Shown piece by piece: positions 1-11,080 of a stretch of DNA of 64,000 nucleotides (positions are counted from its first letter, which is position 1; each line of letters begins with the position of its first letter). Under the pieces are notes generated by a model. The model was not told the DNA's origin, did no database searches, and was given only the letters and a program-made list of their open reading frames with translations. A program made the position numbers and the translations under genes. The DNA comes from Allacma fusca (lineage: Eukaryota > Arthropoda > Collembola > Symphypleona > Sminthuridae): contig OX359247.1 of the NCBI GenBank assembly GCA_947179485.1, positions 65,461,001 through 65,525,000 on the forward strand, read 5' to 3'.

Positions 1-1000
1 TCAATTTACGATTAGTAGACAAAGTTTTCATGCGTATCTTTTAATTCCATTTTCCCTGTCTGTCCCTGCTCCTTCCTTTAAATGTAGCATCAATCCAACA
101 AACTATTTTTCCAACTTTCAACCTTCCCCAGTTTTCACTCTTATTCTCATTTTCTTTCCCTTCCTGGTCTCCTTCAGTTTTTTATCCTCATTCATTCTTT
201 CCCTTCCTTTTCCACTAGAAAGTGGGAATATTTAGTTTGAAATTAAAACTTTTGAACTTCCCCGCCATCAAATGTTCTCCTCAGTTGGTTTTAAATATGA
301 AAAGTCATGGAACTAAGACGGATGCGGGGGGAAATAAAATAAATGAAAGGTTTGCAAAGTCAAATAAAAAACGATGCACTCCAGCCCTTTAATTATTATA
401 GACAAAAGTATTAGTGCTTTTAAAATGGGAATTTCCAGTCAAATTTAGAATTGTGATCGCACTATCGTTTGAATTAAATGGGCGGATTTCCTTCCGCGAA
501 AATCCCTCTGCATGGAAAATTTTTAAAGCCACTGGGAAAGATTAAAGGGTATTCTAAAACAGGGATCAAAGGGAGATGTAGCAGAATTTTTGAATTATTA
601 TTCAAAAAGCGGGAAATTTAAGAAAAGGTAAATTACTTGGGCTCCAAATACAAGTAGCTCCCTTTTCTGTGTATTTGCTGGAATCATGAATAATTCCAGA
701 GTTTTGAACGCCACTTGAAAATTTTTCGCAAGCCAGAAATGAAAGTTGAGTTCGACATTTGCAAGAGAGGAAGTGAAGCGGGAAATTTGAATTCACACAA
801 ATTGAAATGATTGGGAATTGAAGCATGGTAATAAAAAAACTTCCACTACACATAAAAAATAGAAGCCACAAAATAAAAGTGAAAGTTGCAGTGAAAGCTC
901 TTTCACTTTTTATATGTAAATGGCTGAGGGAACTTGCTGGATTTGGAATGTGTATATGTTAGTAATCCTTTATGGAAGGAAGTCAGACAGAGTGCATATA

Positions 1001-1018
1001 TACATACATATGTATGTA
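1001..1018. repeat. 18-bp perfect palindrome of the TACATATGTA type
   Basis: The sequence TACATACATATGTATGTA is its own reverse complement. It is the clearest local example of a TACATA/TATGTA motif that recurs across the window, for example near 22580, 31705, 39485, 58260 and 59620. Confidence 0.8.
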
Positions 1019-2382
1019 CATATATAAGTGTAACGGAGGAAAAAGTAGGAGGGAGTGGAGGCATACTAAATATGGAGTTGGTGCATTTTCCAAATAAAAA
1101 AACTCCTACGCGTCTCTTTCTCATAATTCCTTTATAGAACCTCATCCCTCTTATCTCTCCTTATCCTACATGTCTACATATTTATATCCACAGATATCCA
1201 TGCATGTGCATACAGTGTTCCAACTAATATTTTCTTATTCCTTTTAAGTCAACGCAATGAAAACATTTTAACTTTTTACAATTAATTTACCACGCAGTCA
1301 TTCCAGCCCATTTTGAACCTCAATCGGTTTGGTTACAAAGATGCATCCTCAACTTCCACTATTTTCTTTCTCACCTTATTTCCACAAGTTCCAATTTACA
1401 GTAATTAATTATGCAAATATTGCTTGATTCTTGGTAGGAAAACTTTAGCTTAACGTGATTTTGAATGAGCCTTCCCTTTATAATCCTGACCCAGACGTAA
1501 GCTTAACTACGAATTGATTAATTATTAATTACCATTTGCATAAGCTAAGTTGATCGTGATCCATTTCGTATTTTTTAAGCAAAGTTGAAGAAAAACTAAT
1601 CAGGATTAGAAACTCATAATGCAGTGTAAAAAAATTGGCCCTGAATAATTGTGACCTATGAAATTTGAATGAAGAGTTGATAGCGTGAAAAAGCGTAAAA
1701 AATATTTGTTGGGTCTCTGTAGATTGTTATGGAGGAAAGATGGTTTTTTGCAGTAAATAAAGGAGAAAGCTCAAAATTCGGAGGCTGGAGCGAAATGCAA
1801 AAAGGATGCTTTCAACTCGTTTCTAAGAGTGTGTCTTGATTCACCGTCAGAATTAATGCTGAGTAGTTCACTCTATCTCTCCCTCTGTGTCTCTCATTGA
1901 AGATGTAGATATGTACGTAAAGGCATTGGCACTCAAAAGTGCACACAAGCATGACTGTGACTGGGCTTGATGCAGTGGATCGGATGGGAATACAAAACCA
2001 GCCATAGCAGACTCTCATCATTTCCCCTCCCCATAATTACTTTTACCAGTTCCGAATTTCGCGTAATAATATTCACAAAAAATTCAAACTTTCACCAACT
2101 TTCTCCCATTAATGTCCCACTCAATGCTTTTACTCCGTTGCTAGTCCTAGAGTGCTCCATTTGCGTACTCGCAAAGGGGGAAAAGCAAACAAGAGCACTT
2201 GAGTTGGGAGAAAGCAGAGAAAGTCGATTTTTATTTTCTCTTTAAGCACCTTCTCTCATCTCCAATTTTCAGCTCACACAACCTATGTAGCTATATTTAT
2301 TATATCTAACTCTTATACGCACATCCTGTCATAAGACAAAATGAGTAAAATATAAGGAAATCGATTTTTCCATGAATTTTAC

Positions 2383-2412
2383 CCTCTCTCTCTCTCTCTC
2401 TCCCTCTCTCTC
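2383..2412. repeat. (CT)n microsatellite
   Basis: An almost pure CT dinucleotide tract of about 30 bp with one CCC interruption near 2402-2404. Confidence 0.9.
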
Positions 2413-5400
2413 AGCTCATCTTCCATAATTTGTCTCCTCATCCAGTCTCTCCGCACTCACTTCCAATTCCATCCAAATTTCTACAATCAACGGCTGCTCC
2501 TGTTTTCAATACAAAACCGCTTTCGTTTGCTTGCAAAAATTTTGCTTGAGTTAATATTTAAAATATTCACTTAGACATGTCGGTCTCCTTAATATCCACT
2601 GAAATCCCCTACGTCTTGAAGCAAGCCCAATTTTCTGTATTAAAATTTTTAAGAGACTGTAAGGTACCGTCACAGCCAAAATTTGTTAGGGCGGAGGGTA
2701 CGAAAACTTGCATTGGTAATAATAAAAGGAAATACGTTTAATAACAATGTAATTTTGCTTATCCTCTAATTATTGAAGAGGAAATGGGGCGGGTAAATAG
2801 CCAGTAACTTATTTCTAGTTCTGTAACATTTGGCGTTAGAAGAAAATGGATGACGCAGTTCCTTCGTTAACCTTACAATTAGTTCTGTTAATTAAATAAT
2901 ATAATGCTGCAACTAACACTTGTTTCAGCTACGACCTACAACGATTGATGAGAATGGTAGCTAAGAACTTGCTTAGATTTTTTATGATTCTATGTTAGTT
3001 TCACTGGATTGGAACACATTATCGTCATCTTCGACAAACAATTGCACTCTTTAGGGACGCTGGAATGTTTCTGAATGTTATTTCCACAACAGTCGCAATG
3101 TCCTTAGATCAATCATTGGGTTGGTCTCTACACTCATTGCCTTTGACTCCGTCATAGGGAAGCGTTGTAGGAAATATTGGTTAGGATAAATGTTTGATTG
3201 AATTTGCGCTTATGGAAATAATATAATTACATGTACATACATAGGGGTACATAATATACATAGATACGTCGTAGAGCATGGAGTAAATACTCATTATGCA
3301 AAGTCAAGGGGACTTTAAGGAACGGCTGGCTCTGGTCACATTGGACCTATTTAAGGTCCTCTTACACTCCACAATTGATTTTTACATCACTTCTTCCAGG
3401 AGTAGATACTTTCAGTATGATCTCATCCAAAAACTCTACTTCCAATAAGTTACGTGTCAATCTTCGCTTCTTTACATTCTGCCAAAGCCATGTGTTACCC
3501 ATTCCTTTCATACCAATTAACTCAACATAATTATCTGTAGTTTCGTATATTTTCTTCGTACATTTTGCTTTTAACAAAGCATTTGAACAATGTTAGAGCA
3601 AACAATAGGGAAAAACTGAGGAAATAAAAAAAATATTGGTGTGTAATTATAATTACTCAGTACTGAGTTAGAAACTTTATGGTCGACAGAGATTTCTATA
3701 GCTCCTTTATTCCTTTTAAACTATAAACAACTCGATCCATTCTGTGAAGAAATAGAAAAATCTGTCTCTTGGAAATAGTTGAGATTCCGAAAGAAACTTT
3801 GGCAATATCCTTGTTTTTCAATAAATAATTATTATTATTTCAATTTTGCTCTGCATTGCTTGACTCAATAAATTTGGGTGTTTAAGACTATTTAATGTGT
3901 GAAGACAATTTAATATCCGCTTATGTTTTTAAAACTACTCGCAGATGGGAATTTTGATTGCTAACCGCAGTTTGTTGTTGCTCTCGTATATTCCGATAAG
4001 ATCGTATATTCTGTCTGGTTTTCTCTTCACAACATTGATTCTAAATAGCAAGTTACTTCTTCCTTGCGTCTATAGCAATCCCCTATACTAAGCTTCCTAA
4101 CAGATTCCTTCACTTGATGTCCATTTCGCTTATTAACAAGGTTTTATCAGGATATTTGTGTTGTGGGGAGTGAAGACGGTCGATTGGTGAAGCGCGTCCT
4201 TCCACATCATTAGACATGATTAGTTTGAAGTCAGCCGAGTGAACCACACTTGTCTGTTCCGGAGCGGATTTTCCCAAGTTAGTTAAGCAAATTAGGTTGA
4301 GCAAATTTTAGTAGGTAGATTTTAATGTGCGTATGTCGGTAATTATATGTGATTTGGCTGATAACTGAGCAATTACGTGTTGTTTGCCCGAAAGCAGTGG
4401 CTAGCACTGGCATGAATTTACATTAAAGATTTAAACTAAATAAGTTTATGGGTGGTAGGACAACTCAATGTACACTTGGCCTCTTAGCAGATGTCTTGTT
4501 CGTATTTATGTGATGTCAACACATGTTAACTTTCGTTGGTCTTCGTTTGGGCTTCGCAACATAATTTTGACACAAAATTAGGAATGAGGAAAAGTGTGCG
4601 TATATTTGTAATGGTTCGGCGTATGTAAGTAAAAAGTTTGTAATCGGATTTAAATTCGATTATTTCCCGCTATCTTCTCAAAGGAATTTCTCATTTCGCT
4701 CCTTCCTTATCTTCTTAAAGATGCTGAGCTTGATTTTCACTTTTGAAATTTCTCATTACATTCCCAATTTCATGGCGACTTCTCCAGAACTGCTTTCCCT
4801 TGAAACAATACTTGGCTGCGTGCGTTAGTTATAGTTGCAGGACTTTCTCCGTAAACTTTCCTCTTCATTCATGTCCATGTCATTTAGTGTTCCGTTTCCT
4901 TTCTCCACATTACAAAGACACACTATGTACATATGCGCATGAATACATTTGACTTCATGGGAACTTGTCCCCAGAAGTTCGCCAGTCTTAACTACATGCG
5001 AAAGTTGATGAGACCATCCGCTCTCTGTTCTGATGCTAATGAAAGCAAGAACCGATAGCACTCAAAGTTATAATAATATCAGTAATTTTATTCGTCCCAT
5101 TACACATTTTTCCTATCATTCCCTTCCATTCTGCTCTCCCTCCTTCCGGTTAGTCTCAAAAGTAAATTTCCCGGAATATGCAAACACGGCAAACTTTCTC
5201 CTATCACTTCCTTCTTCCCTCCAAATTTAAGTGTCACTTTCTCCTAAGCATCGAAGCTTCTCTTCACCAATGAGGAAATGGCCTTAACGAACCAATTCCA
5301 ATTTAAGGGTAAGTCATTCCCCATGCTCAAAGGGCAGTACTCTTCTAATTAAATGTATTGTGAAAAATGGGGTTGATTGTGAGAAATTAAAATAACTTGG

Positions 5401-6638
5401 AAGTTTCCAACATGCTTTGCTTGAGACGACCCATACTAATTCCACCTATTTTAATCAACCACTCACGAAACTCCCGAAACAGCTAATGCTAAATTTTTTC
5501 TTAAATTTAGTATTCACCGTAATGCTCATTTTTCAATTCTAGCAGAAAAATAATGTGATGACTCCAAGACCATTGGTCTCTTTCCCATTGAATTTCAGTT
5601 GCTACGTGAGACAACTACAGAATTGATTAGTTTTACAGGATTTTTTCCAATCAAGCGATCCTGCCTACTACATATGCTAATTAAAAAATCTTCCAGAATA
5701 TAAATTTGGAATAAAGATTGGAATCAAGGAATTGGGCGAAAAGAATTAATAATAATCAGATAGATGTATCTAGTAATTAAAATTATTTATGAATTGTCCC
5801 TGTGAAACATTGGAACATTCATCGATACTTTATGTAGACAGTAGACGCTTTAGTGCACACAGTAGTTCTTCAAATCCCTTCCACTTTTCCAATCATTTTT
5901 AGATAACATCAAGTAAGTTCAGCAAATAACTATTTTCTTATTATAGAAAATATTATTACTAACCCCCCTTTTTGTAGCTAAATATGCAAACAGAAATAAC
6001 TTTGTAATTACATTTTTATGACGACATGAATGGGACTATGGAACTAATAGCCCTGATGGTATTGTGTTTGTAGTTGGAAATAGTTCGGTATGATACCGTA
6101 CTGATTTGACTATTTGGCTCTTGCATTGCATCACATTAAAAGTGGTTATAATTTGAGGCTCCCCCACCTTGTCCACTATATCTAACAATAAGTGTAGACA
6201 TGTGGCTGCATAAATGCGACCCCAGAGAGTTGTTGCATCTTTCAGGGCTACTCAAGCAGATTGTGGATTAACCCCAGCACAAATAATGTTTCCCATTCCA
6301 AATATAAATTGCTGCTCAATTATCAGACGTCCATTGTATTGACTTTACTGCACTACTGCATATACGTAATTAGATACATATGTAGGTTCATAGGTACTCT
6401 GGATATCTTGAGGGAATTTCATGGAATTAACTTGGATGGAACTTGTTATTGCCCTATTGGATTTCTCCTGCACTAATTGTTAAGGAAATGTGGACATTGT
6501 GAGAGATATGTATTCCATTGGAGAAATAATTGAAGGGATTGAATGGAGTATGAATGTGAGAAATACTGGTAAGTGGGAATCATGAGGCAACGACTATTAT
6601 CAGTTCTAAAGCCACAATAAAGTACCCACTCATTCTTA

Positions 6639-7343
6639 AGCCAGGTTCTCAGCAGTACGAATTCGTGTACGAAAGGTTCGTTTATGCGAATCGTTCGTAC
6701 AGAACATCGTCCGATGCTGAGAATCAGATTGCGATGATTTCGTGTACAAATTCGCGCGCGAAGGACCTTTGTCCAAAATTCGCGTCAACGCAGGAGTTCA
6801 ATTATTTTAACTTATGGTACGAAATTGAAAGAGCCATTACTCATTATTTTTTGTTCTTCTTTGGATTAAAAAGCTATTTGAGTTTTAAGAACTTCTTTCA
6901 TACTAAACTAATGTTTTTCTTACCAGGATTGTTTTTATTGTATTTAAATTCTATATTATTTACTGGAGTATAAAATTCTCCTTGTTTTTTGCGAAGACAT
7001 GGACGAATCCATTCAGTTCTTTTAACTTGTCGTTTTGGTTTCCTCCAGTAATAAACTACTGTTGCACATGCTGTCATTAATAACAGTATTTTCTGAGTTT
7101 TACAAGTGCTGTTTTTAATTACTTTTATTTTTATAGTTTAAATATTAAAGACTACATTAATATTAAATTAAATTTATAAATTAATTCAGTTACACCAGCT
7201 TCGTACAGTACTGTCAAAATACCATCTTTGTGAGAACCGCTCACAACGATCCCCGCTGCATGTTCGTACGAACACTTCATTCGTACCATCGAGCACGAAG
7301 GAAATTTTCGTCGGAAGAAGTTCGTACTGCTGTGAACCAGGCT
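6639..7343 (-). mobile_element. Non-autonomous PIF/Harbinger-like DNA transposon (705 bp)
   Basis: The ends are inverted repeats of 23 bp with two mismatches. The left end reads AGCCAGGTTC then TCAGCAGTACGAA, and the reverse complement of the right end reads AGCCTGGTTC then ACAGCAGTACGAA. TTA duplications flank it. Both subterminal regions are packed with TTCGTAC/GTACGAA motifs, including a perfect palindrome TGTTCGTACGAACA at 7261-7274, and each end has its own inner inverted copy of the terminal motif (TGCTGAGAATC near 6714; TTGTGAG/CTCACAA near 7229-7247). The AT-rich middle carries a minus-strand transposase-like exon at 6898-7077. TSD length and the captured exon point to PIF/Harbinger. 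The element lacks a full transposase and a Myb-like gene, so it would need help in trans. Strand is given by the exon. Confidence 0.75.
6898..7077 (-). pseudogene. Fragment of PIF/Harbinger (HARBI1-like) transposase, N-terminal exon
   Basis: A minus-strand frame runs from ATG at 7077 to TGA at 6898-6900 (59 residues) and stays open upstream of the ATG. The product begins MTACATVVYYWRKPKRQ and then has the motif EWIRPCLRKKQGEF at about residues 22-35. Harbinger-family transposases typically start with a short Ala/hydrophobic segment, a basic run, and a W-[VI]-R-P-x-L motif followed by a charged turn and G-x-[FY]; the match is to that layout. The last family-like residues are followed by GGTAAG (donor GT at 6922-6923), so the frame may end at an old 5' splice site and the remaining few codons would be intronic. 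No DDE catalytic region follows. The call rests on motif recognition, not on a search. I see a fragment only, not a functional enzyme. Confidence 0.6.
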
Positions 7344-10300
7344 TTACTCACATTTTTCTTTCTGTTCCTTACAATGTGTGGATGGGTAATTTTCTACTTG
7401 TGAGTAAAGAAAAAGTGGCAGGTGAGGCGGAGATCAAATTGATCAGTTTATGAATTAAACATGCACGAGACAAAATGGCTTGATATTTTCATACTACGAA
7501 AACCCTGTTACTATCAAAGTTACAAGCAAATCAGGTACAGAACTCAATTATTTCCTAAAAATATCAGAGCAACATAAAATAGGATGGACATGTGAAAACG
7601 ATTGCTTTTGAGGAAAATTCCCAACTTGGCTCCGTAGAACTTTTGGTTAATGTCAGAAGCAGGAATGAGTGTTAGGACTGTCACACTAGACTGTCTCTTG
7701 TCGGAGGTTGGAGAAACTCCGGAGCTTGGAATTGGCACTAGGAAATCCTTGGTCAAAGGTTTCAATAACCGAAATGCCATGTGTTCATTTTGATTAGGCT
7801 GAAAACATAGACCAAAACATACAAGCTATAATAGTGAAAAATGTCATAAAGCAAGAAAAGGCATTGACACATACCCCAAGGGGCGAGTGACATATAAACG
7901 TCTAACATTGGCATTGCTAGGCTTTGGTTAGGAAAAATTGAGATGAAGGGAAAACCTTTGATAATGGAAAGGTAAATTGTAAAATATTGAGGTTGTATTG
8001 CAGGCGGCCTGAACAATATGTGAATTGGATTAATTTAAAGTGTCAGTGGTATCCTGTGATGACATGAATGTTTATTGCTCATCTTTTGCATTGAGGACAT
8101 TGAACACTTTGAATCATATGTGTGTACTATGATAAGTTAAGTTCAACGTCCAAAGTGAACCCATGACTCATCCCCAAATTAGCTATCGAGACCCCTCTCG
8201 TTCTCTCTGACTGAGTACTTAAGGACTCACTTTTCTTTCTATAGAATGTTATTATCCCTACGCTTGAGGCTGTTACTCTGTTCATTTTACCTTACACTCT
8301 TAATAAATCAATCTTCAAGTTATTGAGATATATTTGAATATCCATATTCACTTATTTAACTATTCATCACATATTCAAATGTAATAATTATTAGATATTG
8401 AAGAAATTCAACTTGAGAAGAAAGAGAGTGTGAAGAAAGGTAGGTTGACTTATTGTAAGTGGAAAGTTTCGGCGCTTGTGTAGCTCTTACTCGGAGTAAG
8501 TACCGAAGGGATGAATTATATACCGTGAGACTACCTCAATATATCCTAAAATAATAAGCGGAGTATTCAAATTTCCCCTTTTTATGCAAAACGCCATTTG
8601 TCGTTCTAAGCTCCCATAAAATTCCTTGTGCGTATTGATAATTAAATGTAGTGACAATATCTACACATACGCTCACAAAGCTATACGTGACGAGCATTAT
8701 CAATTTCTTTTTCTCGGGAATTGTTCCTAACTAATTTATTACAGGATTTAAAAGGGACGGGTTATTGGGATAGAAAATGAATGACCGGCATGGAGGAACT
8801 TAATATTATGAATGTTTGTTCTTCTGTCCTTTTCCTCATTAAAATGCAATATGTCCCTTTGCCTCGATTCATTTGTTCTGGTATGTTGATACATGTGGTG
8901 CTGGAGATTTAAGTTACACGGGAAGAGAGAGCTGATCTGAAGGAGTGCTGGGGAAAGCGTTTTTTGAAATGTTTACTTTGTGGCTCGTTGAAGAAGTAGA
9001 AGGTGTGATAAAGTAGGCATGTGATAAATTTACTGCCCCAAGGGGCTAACCTTGATTGCATGACATGTATTCTCGCCATCCCCTTGCTCTGGCTCTACGG
9101 ATGGATAATAATTCTTTGGCAAGGCTTGACTTGGGTCATGATGAGGTTTCTTTCCTTCTTATTTAAGACCCCATTTTTTATTCCCTCACCGGAGAGACAG
9201 TGAGGAGATGTGGACGCTCAAAGAACAGAATACATGTACATACATACATACAGAGGTACGTATGGGGGATTGGAGAAGAAAAATTTAGGCCTCTTGCCTT
9301 TATAACGTTTCTCCGATTTTTTCCTACGGACTGACAAAGATGGAGCGTTATGGAACAACGTATGGACCAATAAAAATGCATGCTGCTATTTGTCTTGTCT
9401 CCTGGACCCAATGAAAACATGTCCTTGGCTCTCAAGCAAATCGCACATACACAACCGTTACTATATGGAGCGAGAAGTGTCTGTTGGAAAGTAATTAAAA
9501 ATCAGGAATGAATTTTTAAAATTGGCTAAGAAGCGACATTCTTGCTTCGTACTAGTTTTGACGTTATTTACATTTACTGCCATGTACTTATGTTCTGTAT
9601 CCTCTTAATAGCTACGATACTGATTAATCTGTTCCCTCAACAATTCATGATTGGCAGTTACAAGTGGGCGTTTTACAGCTCCTTTCTGGAAGGCAGTTTT
9701 CATCAACGTTTCTCTTCCATGACTTTCATGTGAGTTTAAATCTTTATGTTCAGTACATTTACTACAAGCACTAACGTATTAAAGTTGTGAGGTTCCGTTT
9801 TTTCTTCTATTTAGTAATCTCAAAATATTGGAACTGATACTAGGCCTTCAACTTGAAAACTTAGTTTAAACTTGAACAATTCTAAATGATACGATCCTAA
9901 TTGAAAGTTTGGTTGTGATAGGTAGACGCATTCTAACTTAAACTGGAACTTGTAGTCAAAAAACTTAAATACAGAATTGCGCTAGAACCCGAGCCCAAAT
10001 TCCTCCTTTAACTCAAAGGCGGTAACTAATGTTCATTTCAAATTAAAATTGCTCAATTCAGCATATTCAAATGTTTATTGAACGTCATTTGTACTTACGT
10101 ACGAGACAAGAATTTCCCACAATAAACCCAGCAAAATATTGGGGGATAGATTGTAATCTTTTATCTAAATTAATCTATTTCGTCTTTTAATCCATAATCC
10201 ACATTTTATATCTGCGTTATATTCTTTTATATAATTATTTATTTTGCAAATCAACCAAAGCATATTTCACTCAAGATGGAACAAAGAAACTTTAAGACGA

Positions 10301-11000
10301 AATTTTAAGCGAAGTCTAGTGTCGAAATGGACATCCCTTATCGGTGCGGTATGAAAAAATCTTAGAAAATGTAAACATATTTTTGCATTTGACAAATTCT
10401 GACTTTGTGTTATTGGCGAAAAATATAAACGAATCTTTCTCCTCGAAATACATTTGAGCGTGGAAGTCGAACTCCTGGCCTCAACATAAAACTTTAACTT
10501 AAAGCAAAAAATAAAATAATGCGCGAATGGTGATCATTTAAAACATCCTCTGTTTACAAGGAGGTTTATGTGACCCCTAGAGGAGTGTTACTGTTCAGGG
10601 TGATTTTGGTAAAAATGCAGACAATGTCCAGATTGCGTAAAGTCAAGAAGATTTCGAACCTTCCGGATAACGGGTTGCTGAGGTTTCAAAAAACCAGGAC
10701 GATTTGGAAAGAGTTTGATTGATTTAGTTGATCCAGGAACTCCTCCGAGTTGTATTTCTGGAGACTGTGTATCTACGTAACCTAGGTTCACGTTTATGAC
10801 GGACTGATGCCTAATTGTGTACGGAGACAGTAGCGGACATTAGAAGGATTAAGGGGCTCCTGAGTGCTGCCCCCTCAAAGCTGGAATTCAAATGATAGTT
10901 ATTTGTATAAAGGTGGGAAAAGTGCATGAATAAGCAATCGCAATTATCAGTCAAAGACACAGAATGGAATCAACTTTGTCTTCATTGGATTTAGAACGCA

Positions 11001-11080
11001 CAATTTGGAATAATTTGGAATAATTTGGAATAATTTGGAATAATTTGGAATAATTTGGAATAATTTGGAATAATTTGGGA
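11001..11080. repeat. 10-bp minisatellite, unit TAATTTGGAA, 8 copies
   Basis: Eight head-to-tail decamers. The first unit begins CA instead of TA and the last ends GGGA; the six inner copies are identical. The unit length is close to one helical turn, so the A/T tracts recur on one face of the DNA. Confidence 0.95.

Larger units (their letters stand above)
1..6635. other. AT-rich non-coding stretch
   Basis: I see no supported gene here. Open frames are at most about 90 codons, rich in Ser/Phe/Leu where the DNA is pyrimidine-rich, and none shows a recognisable domain. Contents worth naming are an 18-bp perfect palindrome at 1001-1018, a CT microsatellite at 2383-2412, a 14-bp palindrome ACTCAGTACTGAGT at 3655-3668, and a short inverted repeat CGGTATGATACCG near 6087-6099. 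The stretch could be intergenic or intronic. Confidence 0.7.
6636..7346. other. TTA target-site duplications flanking the Harbinger-like element
   Basis: TTA is present immediately outside both terminal inverted repeats, at 6636-6638 and 7344-7346. A 3-bp TWA duplication is typical of PIF/Harbinger transposition. Confidence 0.65.

Noticed and set aside
3362-4304. Two minus-strand frames (3362-3577 and 4110-4304) with protein-like composition
   Set aside because: They are only 64-77 codons long, in different places without a visible splice link, and match no family I know; kept out of the gene list.
8130-8345. Possible solo LTR of a Copia-like element (AATAAA near the right part, TG-type left edge)
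   Set aside because: No TATA box, no terminal inverted dinucleotides that hold up, and no target duplication could be found.
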